NCBI RefSeq assembly: GCF_015477605.1
Contig: NZ_JADLQX010000028.1
Span: forward strand, 1 to 64,000
DNA: 64,000 bases
Reading direction: 5' to 3'
From: Nocardia amamiensis
Lineage (GTDB): Bacteria; Actinomycetota; Actinomycetes; Mycobacteriales; Mycobacteriaceae
Shown: positions 35,403 through 43,985 of the stretch, one piece after another
Layout: each line of letters starts with the position of its first letter
How positions within the stretch are numbered: the stretch's first letter is position 1
Program-made: the position numbers and the translations under genes
The notes under the pieces: model-generated
The model's database searches: none
Told to the model about the DNA's origin: nothing
Seen by the model: only the letters and a program-made list of their open reading frames with translations

Positions 35403-35714
35403 TCGATGGGTAGGCGGCGGACCTCGATTGAGCCACCGCAGGAAACCCGCCGACTTGCTGCACCGTCTCCCGCGGCGTCATGCACCTCGCAGCGCGATCC
35501 GTATTGCCGGATTCCCCGAACTTCACGCCGAGTCAGCCGCCCGCCTGCGGCTGGTTGCTACAGCGGTGCAGGCGGCGGGCCGACCGAGACGATCCCCCCG
35601 GTCCGGCTGCCATGATCCGATCCACGGTGCCCGAGCACGCGGTGTATCCGTGGTATCGGTAGCGGCGCGCCGAGGGGTCGTCACTACAGGTGGAAAACCA
35701 AGTGACAGAGCGCG

Positions 35715-35918
35715 TCACCGGGCTTGTGCGTCGGGTTGGGTGATGCACTCCGCGGCTCGGCGTCCGGTGTCGCCACCGAACAGAACCAGCAACAGGAGCG
35801 GGCAGGCCAGGACGACCTGGAGCAACAGGAGGGTGAAGGCCGGCAGGCCGATCAAGACGAGTGCGGTGACGAGGACGGCTAGCGCGAGCACATACAGGGG
35901 TGCGTGGCGGATATTCAC
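35715..35918 (-). CDS. small two-helix membrane protein
   Basis: A 67-residue protein with two hydrophobic helices (YVLALAVLVTALVLIGLPAF and LLLLQVVLACPLLLLVLFGG) and a short polar tail. The GTG at 35918 has GAGGG upstream. It ends 24 bases before the hibernation-factor gene's 3' end on the same strand, so it is the downstream partner of that gene. Family not recognised. Confidence 0.6.
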   Translation of the reverse strand: MNIRHAPLYVLALAVLVTALVLIGLPAFTLLLLQVVLACPLLLLVLFGGDTGRRAAECITQPDAQAR

Positions 35919-35942
35919 GATGTTCCCTCGAGGGTCGAATTC

Positions 35943-36767
35943 TCACCGCCGCGTCGGCGGTGTGATCAGGCCGTAGTCGCCGTCGTAGCGGCGGTAGAGG
36001 ACGCTGCCCCGTTTCGACGCCTTGTCACGGAAGAAGACGAACGGCAGACCGGTCAGCTCGAGTCGCGTGATGGCGTCCTGGATGTCCAAAACCGGTGCCG
36101 GGGTCGGACTCATGGTGAACGACACGACGCCGCGGGTGACGGCTTCGGGACGCGGAGCCACTTGCGCGAGACGGTAACCGACGTCGCCGATACGGTAGAG
36201 CACGCTGTCGACGTCGGTGCCGGATTCGGTGAACAGGTGGAAGTCGTAGTCCATGGTCTCCATGTCGAAGACGGCCTCGTCGCAGGTTTCACCGACCAGC
36301 GCATACGATTTGCGCCGGACGATCCGCCGCTGCTCGGCCGCGTCGAGAACGTGGGGTAACGAGGCACGCGCAAGGTCGCCGTGGCGCCAGTGCTGTGGAC
36401 GCAGGCCGGGCCGTCCGCCGCGCACCGCTTGCCAGTGCCGCGCCAACCGCTCCAGGCGCGTCTTCAACCGGGCTGCGAGCAGGTCGATCGCTTCCCTGGT
36501 GGTCGCCGCGGCGACCTGGACGCGCACCGCACGACCGTTCACGTTCACGTTCGCCTGCGCGACGATAGGACGTGCCACCGCCGGGTCGGCGTGCCCCCTG
36601 ACCCGGACCCGCGCTCCGAGCAGCGGCTCTGACGCGTGATCCAAAGCGGGGCCGACCTTCTGCCGCACGTAGTCGGCCGCCGCGGCGGAGACATGGTGCC
36701 CGATCGATATCTGTAGTGCGGAATCCGTCATCCGTAGTGTCGAATCCGTCGCGGTGCCTTTGCTCAT
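35943..36767 (-). CDS. long ribosome hibernation factor, Rv0079-like (RafH/DATIN type)
   Basis: A 274-residue protein. Residues 15-110 are the S30AE/HPF ribosome-binding domain (ALQISIGHHVSAAAADYVRQ, NGRAVRVQVAAATTREAIDL). Two copies of the C-terminal dimerisation domain follow, with MDYDFHLFTESGTDVDSVLY and LPFVFFRDKASKRGSVLYRR, then YDGDYGLITPP. This matches the DosR-regulon hypoxic factor Rv0079, which joins or stabilises ribosomes during dormancy. Starts at 36767 (MSKG) or 36731 (MTDS) are possible. A DosR-like box is 38 bases ahead. Confidence 0.9.
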   Translation of the reverse strand: MSKGTATDSTLRMTDSALQISIGHHVSAAAADYVRQKVGPALDHASEPLLGARVRVRGHADPAVARPIVAQANVNVNGRAVRVQVAAATTREAIDLLAARLKTRLERLARHWQAVRGGRPGLRPQHWRHGDLARASLPHVLDAAEQRRIVRRKSYALVGETCDEAVFDMETMDYDFHLFTESGTDVDSVLYRIGDVGYRLAQVAPRPEAVTRGVVSFTMSPTPAPVLDIQDAITRLELTGLPFVFFRDKASKRGSVLYRRYDGDYGLITPPTRR

Positions 36768-36804
36768 GCGATCGACTCTCGCACCGCTCGCGACGGTGCG
36801 GAGA

Positions 36805-36818
36805 GGGCCGAAGGTCCT
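36805..36818 (-). promoter_or_regulatory. DosR-like box (GGGCCGAAGGTCCT)
   Basis: On the minus strand AGGACCTTCGGCCC, a close match to the core. It is 38 bases upstream of the hibernation-factor start. Confidence 0.7.
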
Positions 36819-37107
36819 GTCGCGCTCCGCAATGGACCACTGCGGTGAGTCCGACTCACAAGCCCGTCCGCGTACACCAATATCGCTGTCACCTGCCATT
36901 TCCGCGACGGCACCGAGACAGATGCCAGGACGTCGGCACACAGCCTCGGGAGTGCGTTCACTGGCACGGCATCTGCTTGCTGGGCATCTTGGTTTCGAAA
37001 TACTGCTGCGGACTTCTCGATTCGAGAAACAGGTGCAGCCACCCGAAGCCGAGATCATCGCGACTTCGACCTCGACCGCGGCTCGTGCATGGATCCCGTT
37101 CGGCGCG

Positions 37108-37206
37108 TCATTCCACGGACTTGACCGCAATCCGCCTTTCCTGCGGCGAAGCAGCCTCGGCCGCCGGAACCGTCACAGTGAGGATCCCCTTGTCGTAGGT
37201 GGCGGC
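37108..37206 (-). pseudogene. HspX/alpha-crystallin (Hsp20) C-terminal relic
   Basis: On the minus strand the frame AATYDKGILTVTVP then AAEAASPQERRIAVKSVE ends at a TGA. ATYDKGILTV is the conserved end of mycobacterial HspX (Rv2031c), as I recall it. An in-frame TGA lies just before it (37207-37209) and no other part of the Hsp20 domain is present. It lies beside the Rv0079-like gene, so a hspX copy was probably once part of this dormancy cluster. Confidence 0.7.
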
Positions 37207-37321
37207 TCAGTGCGCAGCCGAGCGAGGGCCTGCCGAGCGTGATCTTCGAGATCATCGACAGGGCATCGGCGGTTCGGAGGCGTTTCGGCCGGCCGAACGG
37301 GGCCGGTTGGCTCGTTGGCAG

Positions 37322-37335
37322 GAGACCTTTGTCTC
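37322..37335 (+). promoter_or_regulatory. weak DosR-like box (GAGACCTTTGTCTC)
   Basis: Perfect GAGAC/GTCTC arms instead of GGGAC/GTCCC, with the usual 14-bp size; 94 bases upstream of the Rv1733c-like gene. Confidence 0.45.
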
Positions 37336-37428
37336 TGCTGTTCGACTCGCACACACGAGATCCTCGACCCAACGAATCGAACACACTTCGGCCGAAGCGT
37401 GGGCACCGTCCGGAAGAGGGTGATCAAG

Positions 37429-38031
37429 GTGTCCGAATATCCATCATTGCCCGTCCGATTGTGGCGCATGTGTCCGTGGCGCACCAACCCGCTGATCCGT
37501 GCGTCGGACCGGATACAGGCGCTGGTCGGGATGTTCGCGATCGCGGTGGTGCTGCTCGCGGTGCCGCTCGCGGGAGCGGCGGGTACCGCGAGTTACACCG
37601 ACGCCGTGGCGCGCATCCGCGTCGAGAACGCGGCCAAGGCCGAGGCGATGGCGACGGTCACGGCGAAGCCGGAGCGGACGGTGATCGCCACCCGCCAGCA
37701 CGGGCTGACCAAAGAGCGATACGAAGCCGCGGTCCGGTGGAATCACGACGGGAGATCCGGAACCGCGGTCGTCGAGGTTCCGAGCGGATCGGCACTCGGC
37801 GCGGAGGTGCCGATCTGGCTCGGACCAGACGGGCAACCAACCACCGCGCCGAAGCGTTCCGGTGCCGCGGTCGGCGAGGGGGTCAGCGCCGGTCTTGCCC
37901 TGCTCGCCGGTGCGTGGGGAGGCGCACTGCTCCTGGCCTGGGGTGTCGGCAGGCTGCTCGACACCCGCCGCGGCGCGTCCTGGGATCGGGAATGGCGCCG
38001 AATCGGTCGCCCGCTCGGGCAGGACTGGTAG
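37429..38031 (+). CDS. Rv1733c family membrane protein
   Basis: A 200-residue protein with two transmembrane helices flanking an extracytoplasmic domain: TNPLIRASDRIQALVGMFAI, AVVLLAVPLAGAAGTASYTD, then PSGSALGAEVPIWLGPDGQP and a second helix GLALLAGAWGGALLLAWGVG. The order and motifs follow the DosR-regulon antigen Rv1733c. GTG 37429 is the likely start; GGAAGAGG is upstream. Function in dormancy unknown. Confidence 0.85.
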   Translation: MSEYPSLPVRLWRMCPWRTNPLIRASDRIQALVGMFAIAVVLLAVPLAGAAGTASYTDAVARIRVENAAKAEAMATVTAKPERTVIATRQHGLTKERYEAAVRWNHDGRSGTAVVEVPSGSALGAEVPIWLGPDGQPTTAPKRSGAAVGEGVSAGLALLAGAWGGALLLAWGVGRLLDTRRGASWDREWRRIGRPLGQDW

Positions 38032-38122
38032 TTCCATACGGGGCCTGGCCCGCCCGCACCGATCGCTGCGCACACCGAGCCGTGCAGCTGGCCGGGAAGG
38101 TCGTGACAATCGGCGCCCAGGT

Positions 38123-38606
38123 ATGCGCTTCGCAGTGGTGACCAGACCTGTCAACGGCACGCCAATTGGCGTGATGTTGACACCCCGTGCTACCGAGACC
38201 TTGGGAGGGGCTTTTGCCGACTATCCCTGGTTACGTCATGTGGTGGCATCCGAACGAGTGAGCGCGATGCAGCGGCTGTTGGTGGGACACGTCGGGTTGA
38301 AACACGGTCGGGTCTGGGTCGCCGACGATGGTGACGCGGTGGCGGTGTGGACGCATCCCGACACGGACGGGGCTGCGGCTATCGGCGCAAGGCAAGGGTT
38401 TTGGTAAAGCCATCGTATTGCCCGGCATGCAAGCCGCCGAGCAGGCCGGTGTCCCTGCGTTTCTGGAAACCTCGGATGAGCGCAACCTACGGTTCTACCG
38501 GCGGCTCGGCTTCGAAGTGACTGCCGAGGTGGCCGCGACGCACGGGCACCTGACCTTGTACCGCGTGCGTGTCTGTGGTCATGAAGCCCCAACCTTCGGG
38601 AGGTAG
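38123..38606 (+). pseudogene. GNAT acetyltransferase with internal deletion and frameshift
   Basis: The N-terminal frame (FADYPWLRHVVASERVSAMQ, RLLVGHVGLKHGRVWVADDG) ends at 38407. The C-terminal GNAT blocks (GKGFGKAIVLPGMQAAEQAG, PAFLETSDERNLRFYRRLGF) are in a different frame from about 38390. The 60-70 residues normally between them are missing. The acetyl-CoA site is therefore incomplete. Confidence 0.75.
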
Positions 38607-38612
38607 CCGGGT

Positions 38613-38867
38613 TCAAGAATGAGTCGGCGGAATATGGAAGCGCTCGTGATTGTGGAAGCGGCCGTGGTCATGAATGCAACTGGGGTCACTGACGCGCAAC
38701 CCGTCACGCGCGCGCGTCTTCTCGTCGATGCAGAAGCCGTCATCCCGAGTCGGCGGTGCCTCGGCAGTCGCCGTCACCGCGCTCGGCGCCCCGATCGCCG
38801 CGGCAATCAGCGCTACAACCAGGGTGCGGCGTACCGGCGCGGCAGTCGCGGGAATTGTTCGCCTCAT
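38613..38867 (-). CDS. small secreted His-rich protein
   Basis: An 84-residue protein with a signal peptide (MRRTIPATAAPVRRTLVVAL, cleavage near VTATA-EAPP). The mature peptide is short, has two Cys (DGFCIDEKT, SDPSCIHD) and a His-rich end (HDHGRFHNHERFHIPPTHS) that could bind metal. GGAAGGA supports the ATG. No family recognised. Confidence 0.6.
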   Translation of the reverse strand: MRRTIPATAAPVRRTLVVALIAAAIGAPSAVTATAEAPPTRDDGFCIDEKTRARDGLRVSDPSCIHDHGRFHNHERFHIPPTHS

Positions 38868-39249
38868 TGGGTTCCTTCCGTTGCGGGATCTCACACCGTT
38901 CTATCAGCGCACGCAGCATGGCAACACCCGCCGATTCCAGGGGCGACTCGACGATCATCGACCGCGGCCCCTTCCTCATCGACCGGTCAGATCCCGGTCC
39001 AGTACGGCGAGTTGGGCTCGCACCTGTGCCTACAGCGACGAATCTCGTTCCAGCGAAGCAAGATAGGCCGCCCACGTCGCGGCCGTCTACGGAGGCTATC
39101 CACCAGCCGAGGATGGCCGGGTCTCGAGATTTGAGGACGGCGGCGCGCAAGCGAGCACGGAGGCATCCGCGGACTCAGACGACGTCGGGTGCGCGGGAGG
39201 TGGGCAGGAGTTGGTCTCGGTAGCGGCTGATGGCCGCGGCCTGGGCCGC
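38868..39249. other. intergenic region, nothing recognised
   Basis: No supported gene; codon pattern is not convincing in any frame. Confidence 0.35.
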
Positions 39250-39398
39250 GACTTAGACGCTGTCACTGCGGGTTTGACGCTGCCCTGGAGCAGCGGGCCG
39301 GTCGAGGGACACGTCAACGGATCAAGATGATCAAACGCCAGATGTTCGGCCAGCAAAGCCGAATCTACTCGCGGAAGCGAATCCTGTTGAGCGACTGA
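39250..39398 (+). pseudogene. ISL3-type transposase C-terminal relic
   Basis: The frame AVTAGLTLPWSSGPVEGHVN is the conserved end of ISL3 transposases. One base is missing at about 39318; the next frame continues with RIKMIKRQMFGQQ and stops at 39398. Everything upstream of the DDE core is lost. Confidence 0.75.
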
Positions 39399-39752
39399 GC
39401 AAATTCGACCGCCAGTATCACGAGAATTGTGCCTGATCCAGTATTCACGTGCTGCCGACAAGACCTTCGGATTCGCCGGCACGTGTGGGGTGCTTGTGCC
39501 GAGTTCAAGTGCAGGTCCCGATCGGTTCGCTGGATGCCGGCGAAAATCTCGATCCACGGCGCCTGGGGATGCATCGGCACCTGTGCTGTGCGGCCGGCCG
39601 AGCTTCACGCCGAGGTCACCGACCTGGGCAGCGCCCAACAGCAACGCCGAAGACGGTGTAACCAGGTGCGTTCGTCCAGTCGTGGCGATGCACGTGTTGC
39701 CTGATGACGCCAATGGTGTCGAGCACTGTGATGCCCCGCCGGTGTGCCGACG
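39399..39752. other. intergenic region, nothing recognised
   Basis: Follows the transposase relic; probably IS-associated debris. No supported gene. Confidence 0.35.
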
Positions 39753-42155
39753 TCACAGAGTGTGCTGACGCTGCAGGATGTGGAAGGAGAAGAAGCCGAC
39801 AGCGGCTGGAAGCCAGAACGTCGCCAGCCGGTAGGCCAGCACCCCCGCGACGGCGGGTGTACCGGGTACGCCACCGACCATGAGCCCGGCGACCAGGGAT
39901 GCCTCGACGACGCCCAGGCCGGCGGGAGTCGGGCTCGCCGCACCGAGAGCTTGGCCACCGAGAAACACCGCGGCGACCAGGGCGGCTGATGGAATCCCGC
40001 CGAAGGCGTGTACCGAAAAGCCCAGCGCCGCGATGTAGGCGATGTTGGCGCCGACTTGTCCGCCGAGAAGGAGAGCCGCGCGTTTCGGCGTGCGGAGGAT
40101 TCCCGTCATCGCGTGGGCGGTGCCGCGGACCTCGGCGAGCCAGTCCGGACGGCGCAGCAGTACCGCGATGGCGATACCGACCGCGGTCATCACGGCGACG
40201 AATCCTATGAGCAGGCTCCAACGGCTGGGCAGTGCCGAGGACAGCAACAACCGAGAGCTGCCGAGCCACACTCCTACACCGGCCAGTTCGAGGATATGCA
40301 GCGCCGCGCCCGAGGTCACCGTCAGCGCGATGACGGCGATTGCGGTGGTCCGCGGCAGTCCGCAGCGCTCGAGGTAGCGTTCGTTGACGGCGGTTCCGCC
40401 GAGGCCGTAAGGCGCCAAACGGTTTGCGAAAGAGGTCGCCAGCTGGACGTTCATGGTGCGGCCGAAGGCGAGGGGGCGGGGGCTGGCACCCATCAACGTC
40501 AGCGCCGCCGCGGCATAGGTCGCCGCCGACATCGCGAGTGCGCCCGCGAGCCACTGCCACCGGGCGTCGTCCAAGGTGGTGACCAGTTGGCCGAGCTGAC
40601 CGATCTGTGGCAGCAGCACATAGGTCGCGAACACGGTGGCCGCGATCCAGCCCAGAGTGCGCCAGCGAAACCGCAGCAGTACCTCCGGCCGGGCGGGTTC
40701 GGCGTCGATGGCGTCGCCGACCGCAGCGCGCAGCTCGTCGAGCAGGCCACGGCGATGCCGTGCGGCGCTGCGGGTCGCCGATGCCAACGCAAGCGGTTGC
40801 AGCAACGGCGCAGCACCTTTCAACGCGTCCGGGCCGAGAATCCGGTGCGCGGTCGCTACCGCACGCTCGGTGCCGACCTTCAGGCTCATCGATACCAGCA
40901 TCTCGGCGACATCGGCGTCGAGCCGGTGGTCGGATGCGGCGGATTCGCCGAAACCGAAGTCGACGATCCATGGCGTTGCGTGCTCGTCGAGCAGGATGTT
41001 GGCCAGACGCAGATCGCGATGTGCGATGCGAGCGGCCCGCAGCCGCGCGATCTGGGTCCAGACTTCGCACAGCACCTCGTCGGAGACGGGCTCCGGCCAG
41101 CGCGCGAGATCCCGCCCGGGAATGCGGGTTTCGGCGAGCCAGGCGTCACCGTTGTCGGCTACACCGACCGAGACCACCGTCGGTGTGCGCACACCGGCCC
41201 GCTGGGCCAGCAGGGCAATGAACGCCTCGTGCTCGGCCTCTTGTTTCGGCGTCCCGAACGGCGATTCGTCTTCTACTTCGCGAAAAACGAGATGGCGGAA
41301 CAACTTGAACAATAGATCGGAATTGCGTTCGTGGTACCCGATCACTTTCACGAACAGCTCGGTGCACGCTCCGGAAATATCCGCGGTGACCAGGAAAGGC
41401 CGCGAACCACGCGCGTCCAGCACAGCAGGCTCCACCCGGATCGAGGTCCACCCGGCCCCGGCGAGCGCCGCGCGGAGTGCGGAAGCGTCGGCGCGATATA
41501 CCGGGGCACCCCAGATCAGGTGCAGCGCCGCGGCAATCGTCCAGCCCAGAGCCGCGCCGCCGACGACATCGAGCACCAGATGCGCACCGACGAAGACCCG
41601 AGCCGCGGCCACCGATCCTGCGGTCGTCCAGGCGACTCGCCGCCACGGACGCGGCAACCATGGTGCGGCCGCAGCCGCCATTGCGGCGGCGACCGCCGCG
41701 TGTCCCGAGACGAAGCCGAGTCCGCCCTGATAGGTCCGCAGAATCAACTCGTTCAGCAGTACATCCGGGCGTGCCCGTCCCACTAGGGATTTCACCCCGA
41801 GGGCGAGCAGGTAGGCGAGTACGCCCGCCGCCGCGACGTCGCGGGCCAGCCCGAAGCGCTTGGTGACCAGCGCCAGACCGGCGACGACGGCGACGGCGCC
41901 GATGGCGCCGAGCTGCATCACCACCAGCACGACCGGCGCCACCCAGGACGGCAGGTCGTTGATCACCCGGAACAGGTCCACCTCGAGCCGGGGAACCTCG
42001 GTGCGGCGGGCCACCAGCGCCGAAACGCCGAGAACCGCGAGCCCCAGCACGAGCCGGACCACATCACCGGCGTGCCGCCCGAGCACGAGCGGATACGTCT
42101 GTTCACCGGCAGTGCCGGTTACGGGTGCCGAATCCCGGACTGCCTCGGTGGTCAT
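39753..42155 (-). CDS. three-part fusion: PAP2 phosphatase, kinase-like domain, YbhN/UPF0104 flippase-like domain
   Basis: An 800-residue membrane protein. Residues about 30-225 are a PAP2 phosphatase with its three motifs (KSLVGRARPD, FVSGHAAV, RVFVGAHLVLDVV). Residues about 250-500 are a protein/lipopolysaccharide-kinase-like fold: ARIAHRDLRLANILLDEHAT is the catalytic loop and WIVDFGFGES the metal-binding loop. Residues about 530-795 carry about eight helices of the YbhN type (NRLAPYGLGGTAVNERYLER, SPTPAGLGVVEASLVAGL). It probably dephosphorylates, senses or moves a lipid carrier in the envelope. AAGAGGG precedes the ATG. Another PAP2 gene lies directly upstream. Confidence 0.8.
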   Translation of the reverse strand: MTTEAVRDSAPVTGTAGEQTYPLVLGRHAGDVVRLVLGLAVLGVSALVARRTEVPRLEVDLFRVINDLPSWVAPVVLVVMQLGAIGAVAVVAGLALVTKRFGLARDVAAAGVLAYLLALGVKSLVGRARPDVLLNELILRTYQGGLGFVSGHAAVAAAMAAAAAPWLPRPWRRVAWTTAGSVAAARVFVGAHLVLDVVGGAALGWTIAAALHLIWGAPVYRADASALRAALAGAGWTSIRVEPAVLDARGSRPFLVTADISGACTELFVKVIGYHERNSDLLFKLFRHLVFREVEDESPFGTPKQEAEHEAFIALLAQRAGVRTPTVVSVGVADNGDAWLAETRIPGRDLARWPEPVSDEVLCEVWTQIARLRAARIAHRDLRLANILLDEHATPWIVDFGFGESAASDHRLDADVAEMLVSMSLKVGTERAVATAHRILGPDALKGAAPLLQPLALASATRSAARHRRGLLDELRAAVGDAIDAEPARPEVLLRFRWRTLGWIAATVFATYVLLPQIGQLGQLVTTLDDARWQWLAGALAMSAATYAAAALTLMGASPRPLAFGRTMNVQLATSFANRLAPYGLGGTAVNERYLERCGLPRTTAIAVIALTVTSGAALHILELAGVGVWLGSSRLLLSSALPSRWSLLIGFVAVMTAVGIAIAVLLRRPDWLAEVRGTAHAMTGILRTPKRAALLLGGQVGANIAYIAALGFSVHAFGGIPSAALVAAVFLGGQALGAASPTPAGLGVVEASLVAGLMVGGVPGTPAVAGVLAYRLATFWLPAAVGFFSFHILQRQHTL

Positions 42156-42291
42156 CGCCCTCTTCTTTCGCTGTGGCCTCCATGGCGGAGGATCCGTGCG
42201 AAAACCGTGCCAGGCAGCCTTGCCCGAGCGGGAGGGGACATCGGCCCCAGTTCGCGGACGAAGTGCCCGCGATGATCCGACACCGCCTCGT

Positions 42292-42993
42292 TCACTGCGG
42301 ATTACGCACGCCCACAATCAAATTGATCAGTGCGCCGACGGCGATACCGGCGGCGGCACCGCCCACCACGTCCAGCGGGGTATGCGCACCGAGATAGATT
42401 CGTGCGCCGGCGGCCAGGATCGCGATAGCCAGTGCCACAGCCCGCTGGCCGCCGCTCGAATATGGGATCAACAGCGTCGCCATCCCGAACAGCAGCAGCG
42501 CGTGACCGGACGGGAACGCCAGGCCCGCGGTCGGCACATCGCGCAGGACCGCGTCCGGCATGATGGCTCCGGGCCGTCCATGCACGACGATCGACTTCAG
42601 GATGTCGCGCTCGACCAGCAATTTCGCCGGTATCAACAACAGCAGCCCGGACGCGAGACGAAATCTGCCCGCCCACAGCGTGATTGCCGCGACGACGGCC
42701 GGAGCACCGAGTACTCCGGTCAGCTGGATCAGCCACAGAGGCCGAAAGAGTCCGTCGGGCAGTGTGTTGATCATTCGGAACAGTGTGTGATCGGCACGCT
42801 CGACGACCCCTGAGCCGCACGCCCACGCGGCGGCCGCGGACACCGCCACACCGGAGACCGCGAGCTGGAGGTCCGCAACGCGTCGCCGCACCGGGCTTGC
42901 CACGGTGGTCGCCGCACTGTGGTCAGGTCTGCCGCAGGGGAACCGCAATCCGGTCCGACCACGCCGATGGCCGGCACGGAATGAATAGCGCAT
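42292..42993 (-). CDS. PAP2 superfamily phosphatase
   Basis: A 233-residue membrane phosphatase with the family motifs: KSIVVHGRPG, AFPSGHALLLFGMA and ARIYLGAHTPLDVVGG. About five helices. It resembles the first domain of the fusion protein 136 bases downstream on the same strand, and the two probably share an operon. PAP2 enzymes hydrolyse undecaprenyl-, phosphatidyl- or decaprenyl-phosphates. GGAG lies before the ATG at 42993; internal starts are possible because the first 40 residues are basic and not hydrophobic. Confidence 0.85.
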   Translation of the reverse strand: MRYSFRAGHRRGRTGLRFPCGRPDHSAATTVASPVRRRVADLQLAVSGVAVSAAAAWACGSGVVERADHTLFRMINTLPDGLFRPLWLIQLTGVLGAPAVVAAITLWAGRFRLASGLLLLIPAKLLVERDILKSIVVHGRPGAIMPDAVLRDVPTAGLAFPSGHALLLFGMATLLIPYSSGGQRAVALAIAILAAGARIYLGAHTPLDVVGGAAAGIAVGALINLIVGVRNPQ

Positions 42994-43301
42994 GATCGAC
43001 TCCGGCTGTCATCTGACTGGTCTTGTCTCGAAGTGTCAACCGTCACCGTGCGCGTGATACCGGCGATAGGGGCATTGGGCTCCGATGCCGAGGTCCTCGG
43101 TCGGCGCCCGGCACAGCGACACCCGGCTCCGACGACGGGCTGGTCACCGATGTCGGACACCAGCCAAAGGTCCTGGATGCGCGGACCTTCCGGCCCTCCG
43201 CGCCGGCTCCCGGGTGATTCATCCTGAATTCCAAGACGGTGACCATATCTCGTCGCATCAGGCGGCGATCGGAGGCATACCGTCCAAGAGGAGCACCCAT
43301 C
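42994..43301. other. divergent promoter region with DosR-like box
   Basis: Between the PAP2 and DUF4389 genes; apart from the box at 43183 there is no supported feature. Confidence 0.4.
43183..43196 (+). promoter_or_regulatory. DosR-like box (GGACCTTCCGGCCC)
   Basis: Close to the core but with one extra base in the centre. It is 106 bases upstream of the DUF4389 gene. Confidence 0.5.
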
Positions 43302-43985
43302 ATGAATCCCGAAAACGCATCCGTCTATCCGGTGAGCCTGCGCGGTGATCTGGACGAACCGCTGTCGCGCTGGTTGTGGCTGGTGAAATGGATACTGGCG
43401 ATACCGCACTACGTTGTCCTGTTTTTCCTGTGGATCGCGTTCGCGGTTCTCACCGTGGCCGCTGGATTCGCGATCCTGTTCACCGGCCGCTATCCGCGAG
43501 CGATCTTCGACTTCAACGTCGGGGTGATCAGGTGGTCGTGGCGGGTGCAGTTCTATTCGTTCGCGGCGCTGGGCACCGACCGGTATCCGCCGTTCACCCT
43601 GGGCCCGACCGACTATCCCGCCGATTTCCAGGTCGACTACCCCGACCGCCTGTCCCGTGGGCTGGTGCTGGTGAAATGGTGGCTGCTGGCCATACCGCAC
43701 TACCTGGTCGTTTCCGCGATGTCCAGCGGCGCTGTCGTCCTCGGTGGCGACAACGACAGCGGTGGCGGCATCACCTCGGTGCCGCTGCTGGGCGTGCTCG
43801 TGCTCATCGCCGCGGTCGCGTTGCTGTTCACCGCTCGCTACCCGCGTCGTCTGTTCGACTTCGTTCTCGGCATCAACCGCTGGATTTATCGCGTCCTTGC
43901 CTACGCGGCGCTGATGCGCGACGAGTACCCGCCATTTCGCCTCGACCAAGGCCCACGTGAGCCCGCCGCGGAGCCGCGGCCATGA
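43302..43985 (+). CDS. DUF4389 family membrane protein
   Basis: A 227-residue protein with a twofold repeated layout: WLWLVKWILAIPHYVVLFFL and LVLVKWWLLAIPHYLVVSAM each start a pair of helices, followed by ILFTGRYPRAIFDFNVGVIR and LLFTARYPRRLFDFVLGINR. This is the DUF4389 pattern. AAGAGGAG precedes the ATG. It overlaps the next gene by ATGA. A DosR-like box is upstream. Confidence 0.85.
   Translation: MNPENASVYPVSLRGDLDEPLSRWLWLVKWILAIPHYVVLFFLWIAFAVLTVAAGFAILFTGRYPRAIFDFNVGVIRWSWRVQFYSFAALGTDRYPPFTLGPTDYPADFQVDYPDRLSRGLVLVKWWLLAIPHYLVVSAMSSGAVVLGGDNDSGGGITSVPLLGVLVLIAAVALLFTARYPRRLFDFVLGINRWIYRVLAYAALMRDEYPPFRLDQGPREPAAEPRP

Noticed and set aside
39616..41070. A 484-residue frame inside the three-domain fusion gene
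   Set aside because: Same strand, other frame, composition of a shadow; the fusion frame has clear motifs throughout.
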